From: Hydrogenophaga palleronii_A
GTDB taxonomy: Bacteria > Pseudomonadota > Gammaproteobacteria > Burkholderiales > Burkholderiaceae_C
Reading direction: 5' to 3'
Length of the DNA stretch: 64,000 nucleotides
Assembly (NCBI RefSeq): GCF_031457455.1
Contig: NZ_JAVDWU010000004.1
Span: 186,001 to 250,000, forward strand
Position numbers and translations under genes: made by a program. Of the stretch, positions 8,697-17,414 are shown in pieces. The notes beneath the pieces are model-generated. The model was not told the DNA's origin. It made no database searches and saw nothing but the letters and a program-made list of their open reading frames with translations. Position 1 is the first letter of the stretch. Every line of letters starts with the position of its first letter.

Positions 8697-10283
8697 ATGC
8701 GCGCACTCATCTCCGTCTCCGACAAAACCGGCATCGTCGAACTCGCACAGGCCCTTCATGGTCTGGGTGTGCCCCTGATCTCCACTGGCGGCACCGCCAA
8801 GCTGCTGGCCGAAAAGGGCTTGCCGGTGACCGAGGTGGCCGAGGTAACCGGCTTCCCTGAAATGCTCGACGGCCGGGTCAAGACCCTGCACCCCAAGGTG
8901 CACGGTGGTTTGCTGGCGCGCCGGAATCTGCCCGAGCACATGGCTGCGCTCAAGGCGCATGGCATCGACACCATCGACCTCCTGGTCGTCAACCTCTACC
9001 CGTTTGAAGCCACCGTGGCCAAGCCCGGCTGCACGCTGGAAGATGCCATCGAGAACATCGATATTGGCGGTCCAGCCATGGTGCGCAGTGCCGCCAAGAA
9101 CTGGAAAGACGTCGCGGTGCTGACGGACGCCGCCCAATACCCCGCTGTGATCGATGAGCTCAAGGCCAGCGGCAAGCTCAGCGACAAGACGCGCTTTGCC
9201 CTGTCGGTGGCGGCGTTCAACCGCATCAGCAATTACGACGGCGCCATCAGCGATTACCTTTCCAGCATCGAGTTTGAAGAAGGTGCGGCCGTGCCCAAGC
9301 GCAGTGTCTACCCGGCCCAGACCAACGGCCGCTTCGTCAAGCTGCAGGACCTGCGCTACGGCGAGAATCCGCACCAGACCGCCGCCTTCTACCGCGACCT
9401 GTACCCGGCCCCCGGGTCGCTGGTGACGGCGAAGCAGTTGCAGGGCAAGGAACTGAGCTACAACAACATTGCCGACGCCGACGCCGCCTGGGAATGTGTC
9501 AAGAGCTTTGACGTGCCGGCCTGCGTGATCGTGAAGCACGCCAACCCCTGTGGCGTGGCCGTGGGCAAGGACGCGCTGGAGGCCTACAGCAAGGCCTTCC
9601 AGACCGACCCGACCAGTGCCTTCGGCGGCATCATTGCCCTGAACCGCGTGCTCGATGGCGCAGGTGCCCAGGCCATCAGCAAGCAGTTCGTGGAAGTGCT
9701 CATGGCGCCCGGCTACACGCCGGAAGCGCTCGAGGTGTTCAAAGCCAAGGCCAATGTGCGGGTGCTGGAAATCGCATTGCCACCAGGTGGCCCTACCGCG
9801 TGGGACAAGGGGCTGAATCTCACCGACATCAAACGCATCGGCTCAGGCCTGTTGATGCAAAGTGCTGACAACCACGTGTTGCAGCGCACCGACCTCAAGG
9901 TGGTGACCAAGCTGCAGCCGACCGAGCAGCAAGTCGAAGACTTGCTGTTCGCGTGGAAGGTGGCCAAGTACGTCAAGTCCAACGCCATCGTGTTCTGCAA
10001 GGACGGCATGACCATGGGCGTGGGCGCCGGGCAGATGAGCCGCCTGGATTCGGCCCGCATCGCCAGCATCAAGGCTGGCCATGCCAAGCTGTCTCTGCAG
10101 GGCACGGCGGTGGCCAGTGACGCTTTCTTCCCGTTCCGCGATGGCCTGGATGTGGTGGTGGACGCGGGCGCTTCGTGCGTGATCCAGCCCGGTGGCTCCA
10201 TGCGCGATCAGGAAGTGATTGACGCGGCGGATGAGCGCGGTGTGGTGATGGTGTATTCGGGCGTGCGCCACTTCAGGCACTGA
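8697..10283 (+). CDS. purH: Bifunctional AICAR formyltransferase / IMP cyclohydrolase
   Basis: 528 residues. The N-terminal MGS-like IMP cyclohydrolase domain begins ALISVSDKTGIVELAQAL and contains STGGTAKLL and GRVKTLHPKVHGGLL. The C-terminal AICAR transformylase domain has the diagnostic VKHANPCGVAVG near residue 280 and ends in QPGGSMRDQEVIDAADERG. It catalyses the last two steps of IMP synthesis. An A-rich stretch precedes the ATG but there is no strong ribosome site. It is separated from fis by repeat B; from the conserved order fis-purH it may share transcription. Confidence 0.97.
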   Translation: MRALISVSDKTGIVELAQALHGLGVPLISTGGTAKLLAEKGLPVTEVAEVTGFPEMLDGRVKTLHPKVHGGLLARRNLPEHMAALKAHGIDTIDLLVVNLYPFEATVAKPGCTLEDAIENIDIGGPAMVRSAAKNWKDVAVLTDAAQYPAVIDELKASGKLSDKTRFALSVAAFNRISNYDGAISDYLSSIEFEEGAAVPKRSVYPAQTNGRFVKLQDLRYGENPHQTAAFYRDLYPAPGSLVTAKQLQGKELSYNNIADADAAWECVKSFDVPACVIVKHANPCGVAVGKDALEAYSKAFQTDPTSAFGGIIALNRVLDGAGAQAISKQFVEVLMAPGYTPEALEVFKAKANVRVLEIALPPGGPTAWDKGLNLTDIKRIGSGLLMQSADNHVLQRTDLKVVTKLQPTEQQVEDLLFAWKVAKYVKSNAIVFCKDGMTMGVGAGQMSRLDSARIASIKAGHAKLSLQGTAVASDAFFPFRDGLDVVVDAGASCVIQPGGSMRDQEVIDAADERGVVMVYSGVRHFRH

Positions 10284-10406
10284 CCACTGTCTTGTTCCCT
10301 CTCACGCTGGGAGGATGGGGTCTACGGGGCTCTTTGGTTTCCTGCGGCCCTTCTTCAGGGATGCTGATTCTCGCCTGCATGGTAGGTGGGCGGGGCGTCG
10401 GGGCAT

Positions 10407-10749
10407 CCGTTCTCCGCCTCACCTCGCGGGCGACTGGTTGGGCCCACGTCTGCTTCTTCGTGAACACTGTGTGAGCGCTCGACCTCGGTGGCATCCGCGA
10501 ATGGAGCCTGCGACCGGACTACCCCAACCCCCCGCCCCGCTGACGGGTGGGTGCGCTTGCAGGAAAGTCTTTCGTGTGCCGGGACGGCCTTTTGCAGGCG
10601 TGCTCACATGCATTTGAAGGTGGGTGGTGCGGGCTGACGGGCGCAGGCTCCATTCGCGGTTGCCACGCAGACGGCGGGCCCACCGTGCAGTTGACGAACC
10701 CATGTAGGCGCACCTGAAGCAGCCGCCCGCGAGGTGAGCCGGAGAACGG
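10407..10749. repeat. Large imperfect inverted repeat in the purH-hemL gap
   Basis: The gap from 10284 to 10832 holds no credible gene. Within it, outer arms at 10407-10432 and 10724-10749 (26 bases, one mismatch) and inner arms at 10495-10512 and 10642-10659 (18 bases, identical, core GAATGGAGCCTGCG) face each other. The segments between outer and inner arms also match partly (for example GTGGCA next to the inner arm on both sides). The centre (10513-10641) is not obviously symmetric. This looks like a composite mobile or REP-like intergenic element lying between the 3' ends of two convergent genes. No transposase ORF is seen. Confidence 0.7.
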
Positions 10750-10832
10750 CAGCTCCACCATCCGCCTGGCGCAAGGCACTGGCCTGAAATCTGTTGAAGC
10801 GCGAGGCTCTTGCCGAGACAGAGCCCCCTTGC

Positions 10833-12140
10833 CTACTTGCCCAGCAGCCTGAAAACGTCCCGCGCAGCCGAAACCGTATCGGCAATGTCTTGCGCCGTGT
10901 GAGCCGCACTCACAAACCCGGCTTCGTACAGCGCGGGCGCAATGTATACACCGCGGTCCAGCAGGCCGTGGAACAGGGTGTTGAAGCGCGGGCCGTCTGT
11001 GGTCATGACCTTGGCGTAATTCTGCGGCAGTTCCTCAAACAGGAAGAAGCCGAACATGCCGCCCTGGCTGTCGCCGCACAGCGGCACGCCTTCAGCTGCA
11101 GCAGCTGATGTGAGGCCGCTGACCAGCGATTGCGTGGTGGCCGTGAGTTGCTCGAAGAAGCCCGGTTTGCTGATTTCCTTCAGCGTGGCCAGTCCGCATG
11201 CTGTTGCGACAGGGTTGCCGCTCAGCGTGCCCGCCTGGTACACGCCGCCCAACGGCGCCAACTGTTCCATCACCGCGCGCTTGGCACCAAAGGCCGCCAG
11301 TGGCATGCCGCCGCCGATCACCTTGCCCATCACCGTCATGTCGGGTTCAAACCCGGGAATCAGTTGCGCATAGACGCTCTGCGCGCCGCCGAGTGCGACC
11401 CGGAAACCCGTCATGACTTCATCAAATGCCAGCAAGGCACCGTGCTGCGTGCACAGTTCGCGACAGCGTTTCATGAAAGGCACGCTGGCGCGCACGAAAT
11501 TCATATTGCCGGCGATCGGCTCGATGATCAGGCAGGCCACATCAGGGCCGTGCTCGACGAACGCGGCCTCCAGTTGTTCGATGTTGTTGTATTCCAGCAC
11601 GATGGTGTGCTGTACCACTTCGGGCGGGACGCCGGCGCTGGTCGGGTTGCCAAAGGTGGCCAGGCCAGAACCCGCCTTGACCAGCAGCGCATCGGCATGG
11701 CCGTGGTAGCAGCCCTCGAATTTGATGATCTTCTTGCGGCCGGTCGCGCCGCGCGCAAGGCGGATCGCGCTCATGCCGGCTTCGGTCCCGGAACTCACCA
11801 GTCGCACCATGTCGATGCTGGGGACCAGGTTGATGATGGTTTCGGCGAGCTCGACTTCGCGTTCTGTGGGTGCGCCAAAAGAAAAGCCCTCAAGCACCGC
11901 CTTCTGCACCGCCTCCACCACGGCTGGGTGGCCATGGCCCAGGATCATCGGACCCCATGAACCGATGTAGTCGATATAGCGCTGACCATTGGCGTCCCAG
12001 AAATACGCGCCCTGTGCGCGCTGGATGAACCGGGGTGTGCCGCCCACTGCACGGAACGCGCGCACGGGCGAATTGACGCCACCAGGGATCAGGGCCTTGG
12101 CGCGCTCAAAGAGTTGCAGGTTGCGGTCAGTAGAGGTCAT
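10833..12140 (-). CDS. hemL: Glutamate-1-semialdehyde 2,1-aminomutase
   Basis: 435 residues, full length. A class III aminotransferase fold with N-terminal LFERAKALIPGGVNSPVRAF, the cofactor segment LVSSGTEAGMSAIRLARG, EGCYHGHADALLVKAGSG, FDEVMTGFRV, and the PLP lysine in VMGKVIGGGMPLAAFG. These features separate GSAM from other class III enzymes. It makes 5-aminolevulinate for tetrapyrrole synthesis. thiD lies upstream on the same strand, about 180 bases away, with a repeat B element between. It is convergent with purH across the inverted repeat. Confidence 0.96.
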   Translation of the reverse strand: MTSTDRNLQLFERAKALIPGGVNSPVRAFRAVGGTPRFIQRAQGAYFWDANGQRYIDYIGSWGPMILGHGHPAVVEAVQKAVLEGFSFGAPTEREVELAETIINLVPSIDMVRLVSSGTEAGMSAIRLARGATGRKKIIKFEGCYHGHADALLVKAGSGLATFGNPTSAGVPPEVVQHTIVLEYNNIEQLEAAFVEHGPDVACLIIEPIAGNMNFVRASVPFMKRCRELCTQHGALLAFDEVMTGFRVALGGAQSVYAQLIPGFEPDMTVMGKVIGGGMPLAAFGAKRAVMEQLAPLGGVYQAGTLSGNPVATACGLATLKEISKPGFFEQLTATTQSLVSGLTSAAAAEGVPLCGDSQGGMFGFFLFEELPQNYAKVMTTDGPRFNTLFHGLLDRGVYIAPALYEAGFVSAAHTAQDIADTVSAARDVFRLLGK

Positions 12141-12232
12141 GGTGTGGTCAAGGGTGATGGGTTTCAGATGCGGCCGGTGCTCGGGTTCGGGACGGTACCG
12201 GAGATTGAACAGCCCTGGATGAAGGCGCCTGA

Positions 12233-12320
12233 TCCAGAGACACCGAGGAACCGGCTTCGCCGGGCCTCAGGTGTCGCCCCCTTCAGGGGGGTGGCGCCGA
12301 AGGCGACGCGGGGGGGCTCC
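12233..12320 (-). repeat. Repeat B, copy 2 (after thiD)
   Basis: Reverse-strand copy of the GC-rich element, immediately past the thiD stop and oriented with thiD. It contains the hairpin pair CCCCCTTCAGGGGG, the GGCGCCGAAGGCG-type block, and the GGCCCGGCGAAGCCGG family hairpin followed by GGTGTCTCTGG. It closely resembles the copy after the PqqU-like gene. Confidence 0.7.
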
Positions 12321-12322
12321 AA

Positions 12323-13264
12323 TCAATGCCGCGTCGTGTCCAGGGGAAAGTCCTCGGCATCCAGGGTGCTGTCTGACGCGCTTTCGCCCGCTTCGGTGGA
12401 TTCTTCGTCCTCATCTTCATGGGCCCAGAACAGACGGTCGGGCACGGCGTGTCCCATGCCCGGCTGAAATCCGGCGTCGAGGCACTGGTCTAGATAGGTC
12501 AGGGCCTCGGCACAAGCGGTTTGAAGATCGGCGCCTGCCGCGATCAGCGCGCACAAGGCGGCAGACAAAGTGTCTCCGGCACCACTGAAGGTGGCTTCAA
12601 AGCGTTCGTAGCGCGCGCTGGCCAGCACGGTCTCGGGTGAGGCGAGATGGCTTTCCAGGTACTGGTCGGCTGCGTTGAAGCCGGTCACCAGGGTGTAAGG
12701 CACGCCGTGCACCGCAGCGGCCCGGGCCACTTCCCGTGCGTTGGGCGGGCGGTCGCCTTCCCAGTCGGGCAACAGCCATCGGCACAGTGTGCTGTGGTTG
12801 CCCACCAGCACCGTGGTCTGCGGTAGCAGCAGTTCGGTGCACGCGTCCAGGTAGGTCTCGATCGCCAGTTCGTCCCACCACGACAGGTCGGGCATGTAGG
12901 CGATGACGGGCACATCCGAATAATCGGTCGTGATTTCAGCAATGGCGCTGAGGTTCTCCGGGCTGCCGACAAAGCCGACCTTGAAGGCCTGCACCGGCAT
13001 GTCTTCCAGGGCGCAGCGGGCCTGATCGGTGAGCGCCTCTTCATCGAACGCAATGTGGTCGTGAATGTCCGAGGTATCGCGGATGTAGGCGCCGGTCACC
13101 ACGGGGAGTACGTGGGCAGACGCGCTCGACATGGCGGTCAGGTCGGCGCTGAGTCCCCCGGCTCCGCTGGGATCGTTGGCGTTGAACACCATGACGCAGG
13201 GCAGTGACGCCTCACCTGGCTCGATCACAGGCTTGGCTGCTGGGGTTTCGGGAATGTCGGGCAT
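12323..13264 (-). CDS. thiD: Hydroxymethylpyrimidine/phosphomethylpyrimidine kinase ThiD
   Basis: 313 residues from the ATG giving MPDIPETPAAKP. The ribokinase-like fold shows MVFNANDPSGAGGLSADL at the substrate site (a variant of the family pattern ending SGAGG) and the kinase signature FSGAGDTLSAALCALIAAG. Family role: phosphorylating HMP and HMP-P in thiamine synthesis. Unusual details are FNANDPSG where many family members have iagtDpSG, and an acidic tail (HEDEDEESTEAGESASD) of about 35 residues after the core. The HMP kinase identity is likely but the substrate is inferred. It is divergent from the rubredoxin gene. Confidence 0.82.
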   Translation of the reverse strand: MPDIPETPAAKPVIEPGEASLPCVMVFNANDPSGAGGLSADLTAMSSASAHVLPVVTGAYIRDTSDIHDHIAFDEEALTDQARCALEDMPVQAFKVGFVGSPENLSAIAEITTDYSDVPVIAYMPDLSWWDELAIETYLDACTELLLPQTTVLVGNHSTLCRWLLPDWEGDRPPNAREVARAAAVHGVPYTLVTGFNAADQYLESHLASPETVLASARYERFEATFSGAGDTLSAALCALIAAGADLQTACAEALTYLDQCLDAGFQPGMGHAVPDRLFWAHEDEDEESTEAGESASDSTLDAEDFPLDTTRH

Positions 13265-13378
13265 GAGAGGGTGAGGGGAGTGGTCCCGGCCACAAAGCCT
13301 GGGCAGTTGCCGACGCACATCGGAAGGTCCAGCGTGTCACTGGTCGGACAGGGCCCCGACGGGCGGTAACCTGCTCGA

Positions 13379-13384
13379 TACAAT
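13379..13384 (+). promoter_or_regulatory. Candidate -10 box for rubredoxin gene
   Basis: TACAAT sits 12 bases before the first possible ATG (13396). If real, transcription would start around 13391, favouring translation from one of the later ATGs at 13411 or 13417. There is no convincing -35 hexamer. Confidence 0.35.
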
Positions 13385-13395
13385 CGCCACATTCT

Positions 13396-13590
13396 ATGAC
13401 AATGCCCCCCATGAACATGATCGAAACCAAGACTTGGATGTGCCTGATTTGCGGCTGGATTTACGACGAAGCCGCAGGCGCAGTCGAGCACGGCATCGCT
13501 CCAGGGACCCCCTGGGCGCAAGTACCCATGAACTGGACCTGTCCGGAGTGTGGTGCCCGCAAGGAAGACTTTGAGATGGTGCAAATCTGA
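13396..13590 (+). CDS. Rubredoxin
   Basis: Up to 64 residues. Two iron-binding motifs, CLICGW near the N terminus and CPECGARK near the C terminus, coordinate a single iron; WIYDEAAG and APGTPW are family landmarks. Rubredoxin is a small one-electron carrier. Four ATGs occur within the first eight codons; most relatives would start at the one just before ETKTWMCLICG, so the annotated start may be 15 to 21 bases too long. It lies between thiD (divergent) and pilG (same strand, 169 bases on). Confidence 0.95.
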   Translation: MTMPPMNMIETKTWMCLICGWIYDEAAGAVEHGIAPGTPWAQVPMNWTCPECGARKEDFEMVQI

Positions 13591-13759
13591 CTTTTGAATT
13601 GCCTCATATTTAACGCTTCGTCCGCAATGTTCACGCGCCATGGTCCCGGTCTGCAATTGATGCAGATATGATCTCGCCGACCATGGCTGGCCTGACCGCC
13701 AGCAACGCCGCCCAGGCTGTGCGCCTCCCGCCCTGTCCGTTTACTGGAGTGACCTGATC

Positions 13760-14155
13760 GTGAGCACGACACCTGCATACAAAGTCCTCGTGGTGGACGA
13801 CAGCAACACCATCCGCCGAAGTGCCGAGATTTTTCTGAAGCAAGGCGGGCACGAAGTGCTGCTGGCAGACGACGGGTTCGATGCGCTGGCCAAGATCAAC
13901 GACTACCAGCCCGACCTGGTGTTCTGCGACATCCTGATGCCCAGGCTCGATGGGTACCAGACCTGCGCCATCATCAAGCGCAACGCGAGGTTCGCCAACA
14001 TTCCCGTCGTGATGCTCTCGTCCAAGGACGGTGTGTTCGACAAGGCTCGTGGCCGCATGGTCGGCTCGCAGGACTACCTCACCAAACCCTTCACAAAAGA
14101 CCAGTTGTTGCAAGCCGTGCAGCAGTATGGAGCCAACCTCACCGGAGCAGTCTGA
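13760..14155 (+). CDS. pilG: Twitching motility response regulator PilG
   Basis: 131 residues, a stand-alone receiver domain. It has the acidic pair VVDDSNTIR, phosphoacceptor Asp in VFCDILMPRLDGYQTC, conserved Ser/Thr in MLSSKDG, and Lys in LTKPFTKDQLL. FCDILMPRLDGYQTC and the position at the head of a pilGHIJ-chpA run identify it as PilG. Known role in Pseudomonas: receives phosphate from ChpA and promotes pilus extension through FimX and CyaB. It starts at GTG with GGAG about eleven bases upstream. The stop overlaps the pilH ATG by one base (TGATG). Confidence 0.93.
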   Translation: MSTTPAYKVLVVDDSNTIRRSAEIFLKQGGHEVLLADDGFDALAKINDYQPDLVFCDILMPRLDGYQTCAIIKRNARFANIPVVMLSSKDGVFDKARGRMVGSQDYLTKPFTKDQLLQAVQQYGANLTGAV

Positions 14156-14520
14156 TGCCTATTCAAAAAGTCCTTGTTGTTGATGACTCGAAAACCGAGC
14201 TCATGGTGCTGTCCGATCTGCTGAGTAAAAACGGCTACAGCGTGCGCACCGCCGAGAATGCGGATGAAGCCTTTCGTCGGCTAAGCGAGGAAAAGCCTGA
14301 TTTGATCCTGATGGACGTTGTGATGCCCGGTCAGAATGGCTTTCAGTTGACCCGGGCCATCACCCGGGATCCGCAGTATTCCAACATTCCCATCATCATG
14401 TGCACCAGCAAAGATCAGGAAACCGACCGCGTCTGGGGCATGCGCCAGGGCGCTCGTGACTACGTCACCAAGCCGGTCGATGCCGAGGAACTGATGTCCA
14501 AGATTCGGGCGCTGGGCTGA
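14155..14520 (+). CDS. pilH: Twitching motility response regulator PilH
   Basis: 121 residues, a second single-domain receiver: VLVVDDSKTE, phosphoacceptor in LILMDVVMPGQNGFQLTR, Thr-Ser in MCTSKDQETDR, Lys in YVTKPVDAEEL. The GMRQGARDYVTKP block is typical of PilH. In the Pil-Chp system PilH acts as the second regulator, opposing or buffering PilG output. It overlaps pilG by one base, and pilI follows after 30 bases. Confidence 0.93.
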   Translation: MPIQKVLVVDDSKTELMVLSDLLSKNGYSVRTAENADEAFRRLSEEKPDLILMDVVMPGQNGFQLTRAITRDPQYSNIPIIMCTSKDQETDRVWGMRQGARDYVTKPVDAEELMSKIRALG

Positions 14521-14550
14521 AGCCCCGAGCGCGACCCTCGCACACCGAGC

Positions 14551-15084
14551 ATGGCCAACAGACAGTCACTCAAAGACCTTCAGGAACGACTGGCTCAGCG
14601 TCTGTCGGCAGCCAAAACCGAGGCCGTTACTGCTTCGTGGCTCGCTGTGGAAGCGGGCGGTCAGCGCTTCCTCCTGCCGCTTGTTCAGTCCGGGGAAATT
14701 TTCCCGTGGTCAGCTGTGCAGGAAGTCCCCTACACGAAGCCTTGGTACCTGGGTGTGGCCAGCTTGCGTGGTGGCTTGCATGGCGTGATCGACCTGGCCC
14801 GGCTCGTGGGTGGCAGCGCAGGGGATACCCCTCACACCGAACGGATCACCTCCGAGTCCCGGCTGGTGAGTTTTCATCACGCGCTCGGCATCAACGCCGT
14901 GATGCTGATTGACCGGTTGCTGGGTTTGAGAAACCCGGTCAACTTCAGCACGCTGGCCCAGGTGCCTGAGGGCGCGCCCACCTATGTTTCCCGGTGTCTG
15001 CTCGACATGCAGGGACAGACATGGCTAGAAATTGATCTCCAGGAACTGTCGAAGGAGCCGGAGTTTCTGGCCATTGCAGCCTGA
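14551..15084 (+). CDS. pilI: CheW-like adaptor PilI
   Basis: 177 residues with a CheW domain: VEAGGQRFLLPLVQSGEIF, VPYTKPWYLGVASLRGGLHG, and LLGLRNP. It should link the receptor PilJ to the kinase ChpA at the membrane. It is in the expected third position of the cluster, with 57 bases to pilJ. Confidence 0.92.
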   Translation: MANRQSLKDLQERLAQRLSAAKTEAVTASWLAVEAGGQRFLLPLVQSGEIFPWSAVQEVPYTKPWYLGVASLRGGLHGVIDLARLVGGSAGDTPHTERITSESRLVSFHHALGINAVMLIDRLLGLRNPVNFSTLAQVPEGAPTYVSRCLLDMQGQTWLEIDLQELSKEPEFLAIAA

Positions 15085-15141
15085 AGCCTGTTGCGTCACA
15101 AGCCGCGGGTTCAGACTTTATTTTTGTTGGAAGGTTTTTTC

Positions 15142-17379
15142 ATGGCCACGATCGATCGATTCCAGGGACTGTTCAAAAAGAATACGGGTGACGAGCCAGA
15201 CCTGTCGAATGCCACCGATCAAGAGATCGCCGAGATGGCGGCCGCGCGGCTTTCGCCGCAGCCCTTGGATGGGTCCGAACCGTATTCTTCAGAAAACGAG
15301 GGAAGTTCGGCCGGGCTGGTCTCGCTGCCGCTGCTGGGCACCAAACCCGCTGACCAGCACCAGCGCTCCCTGGCCGTCCTGCTGGCTGTGGGCCTCATCT
15401 TCCTGGGTGCCCTGACCTTCTTCATCTTGAGCCAGACAGACAAGATCAGTCAGCAGGTGGCCGCCAGCGGTCAGGCCCTGATGCAGTCGCAACGTCTGGC
15501 CAAGAGCGTGTCTCAGGCTCTGGTGGGCAGCCCTGAAGCCTTCTCCGAAGTCAAGGACAGTTCCTCCGTGTTGGCTCGCAACGTGCGCGGTCTGCAACAA
15601 GGCGACAACGAACTGGGCATCGATGCAGTCGGTGCCGCGTTTGATCCCCTGTTGACCGAGTTGCTGCCCAAGGTGGACCAGGCCGAGCGCAACGCATCGG
15701 CCGTGCTCCAACAGGAGGCGGTGCTGACCCAGGTGGGCGCCGCGCTGGGCACCATCAACAGGCAGTCATCTGATCTGCTGGAGATCGCTGAAACCATTTC
15801 ATCGCTCAAGCTTCAGCAGAGCGCCCCAGCGGTGGAAATCGCTGCCTCGGGTCAGCTGGTGATGTTGACCCAGCGCATCGGTAAGTCGGCCAACGAATTC
15901 CTGACGCTTGAAGGCGTGAGCCCCGAGGCCGTGTTCCTGCTGGGCAAGGACTTGAACACCTTCAAGGAAATTTCCGAAGGTTTGCTCAACGGCAGTGAAG
16001 AGCTGCGGCTTGCGCCGGCGCGGGACCCGCAGATCCGGGAAAGCCTGGAAGCCTTGTTGAAGCTGTACGAAGACACCCGCACGGAAGCCGGTGCCATCCT
16101 GGGCAACCTGCAGGGCTTGGTGTCGGCGCGTGAGGCCCAGGCAGGCATCATTGCCGACAGTGAGCCACTGCGACTGGGGTTGCAGCAGTTGCAGGGCGAT
16201 CTTTCAACGCGTTCCGGTATCGGCGCGGGTGAACTCGCTGTCCTGATCATTGCGGCCTTGTTTTCTCTGCTTTGTGCGGCCGGACTGGCCTATGTGCAGC
16301 TGCTTGACAGCCGTCAGCGCCAACTGGTGGCAGAAAGCCAGCGACTGGAAGCCGAATCGCTTGAGCAGGACGCCAAGCGCGTCAACGATGCCAACCAGGC
16401 GGCCATTTTGCGGTTGATGAACGAACTGCAGACGGTGGCTGAAGGCGATCTGACGCAGGAAGCCACGGTGACCGAAGACATCACCGGCGCCATCGCCGAC
16501 TCGGTGAACTACACGGTGGAAGAACTGCGTTCGCTGGTGGGCAACGTGCAGGCCACGGCCACCCGAGTCGCACAAACGACGTCGGCGGTGGAGAGCACCT
16601 CCACCGAACTGCTGGCCGCCTCCACCGAACAGCTGCGCGAGATTCGCGAAACCGGCCAGTCGGTGCTGGAAATGGCGCAGCGAATCAACCAGGTGTCTGG
16701 TCAGGCGCAGGAATCGGCCTCTGTGGCGCGCACTTCTCTGGAAGCTGCCGAATCCGGTCTGCAGGCCGTGCAGGACGCCATCGGCGGTATGAACGCCATC
16801 CGGGACCAGATCCAGGAAACTTCCAAGCGCATCAAGCGACTGGGTGAGTCTTCGCAGGAGATTGGTGAGATCACCGAACTGATTTCCGACATTACCGAAC
16901 AAACGAACGTGCTGGCACTGAACGCCGCCATTCAGGCAGCGTCTGCCGGTGAAGCCGGACGAGGCTTCTCGGTGGTTGCGGAAGAGGTGCAGCGACTGGC
17001 TGAGCGCTCCGCAGACGCCACGCGCCAGATCTCGGCACTGGTGAAAGCCATTCAGACCGACACGCAGGACGCGGTGGCCGCCATGGAGCGATCCACGCAG
17101 GGTGTGGTGGAAGGGGCCAAGCTGTCGGACAACGCCGGTACCGCCCTGTCCGAAATCGACCGCGTGTCGCGCCGACTTGCCGAACTGATTGAGCAGATTT
17201 CCGATGCCGCTTCCCGCGAAGCCGAGTCCGCCAACGAGGTGGCCGGCAGCATTCAGCACATTTTTGCGGTGACCGAACAAACCGGTGAAGGTACCCGTTC
17301 GACGGCCCATCAGGTTCGTGAACTGTCTGCCATGGCCGAAGAACTGCGTCAATCTGTGGCCCGATTCAAGATCGCCTGA
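15142..17379 (+). CDS. pilJ: Methyl-accepting chemotaxis-type receptor PilJ
   Basis: 745 residues from ATG giving MATIDRFQGLF, after an AAGG site. A cytoplasmic N-terminal stretch of about 85 residues precedes transmembrane helix 1 (LAVLLAVGLIFLGALTFFIL). The periplasmic part contains two PilJ-type modules, each with an MLTQRIGKSA/MQSQRLAKSV motif that in PilJ forms the ligand or pilin-contact helices. Transmembrane helix 2 is near residues 360-385 (LAVLIIAALFSLLCAAGLAYV). HAMP and coiled coil lead to the signalling tip ITEQTNVLALNAAIQAASAG. It senses surface contact or pilus state in Pseudomonas; the same is inferred here. Confidence 0.94.
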   Translation: MATIDRFQGLFKKNTGDEPDLSNATDQEIAEMAAARLSPQPLDGSEPYSSENEGSSAGLVSLPLLGTKPADQHQRSLAVLLAVGLIFLGALTFFILSQTDKISQQVAASGQALMQSQRLAKSVSQALVGSPEAFSEVKDSSSVLARNVRGLQQGDNELGIDAVGAAFDPLLTELLPKVDQAERNASAVLQQEAVLTQVGAALGTINRQSSDLLEIAETISSLKLQQSAPAVEIAASGQLVMLTQRIGKSANEFLTLEGVSPEAVFLLGKDLNTFKEISEGLLNGSEELRLAPARDPQIRESLEALLKLYEDTRTEAGAILGNLQGLVSAREAQAGIIADSEPLRLGLQQLQGDLSTRSGIGAGELAVLIIAALFSLLCAAGLAYVQLLDSRQRQLVAESQRLEAESLEQDAKRVNDANQAAILRLMNELQTVAEGDLTQEATVTEDITGAIADSVNYTVEELRSLVGNVQATATRVAQTTSAVESTSTELLAASTEQLREIRETGQSVLEMAQRINQVSGQAQESASVARTSLEAAESGLQAVQDAIGGMNAIRDQIQETSKRIKRLGESSQEIGEITELISDITEQTNVLALNAAIQAASAGEAGRGFSVVAEEVQRLAERSADATRQISALVKAIQTDTQDAVAAMERSTQGVVEGAKLSDNAGTALSEIDRVSRRLAELIEQISDAASREAESANEVAGSIQHIFAVTEQTGEGTRSTAHQVRELSAMAEELRQSVARFKIA

Positions 17380-17414
17380 ACCCCCTCCGAGCCTCCGAAC
17401 GGATCAATACCAAC

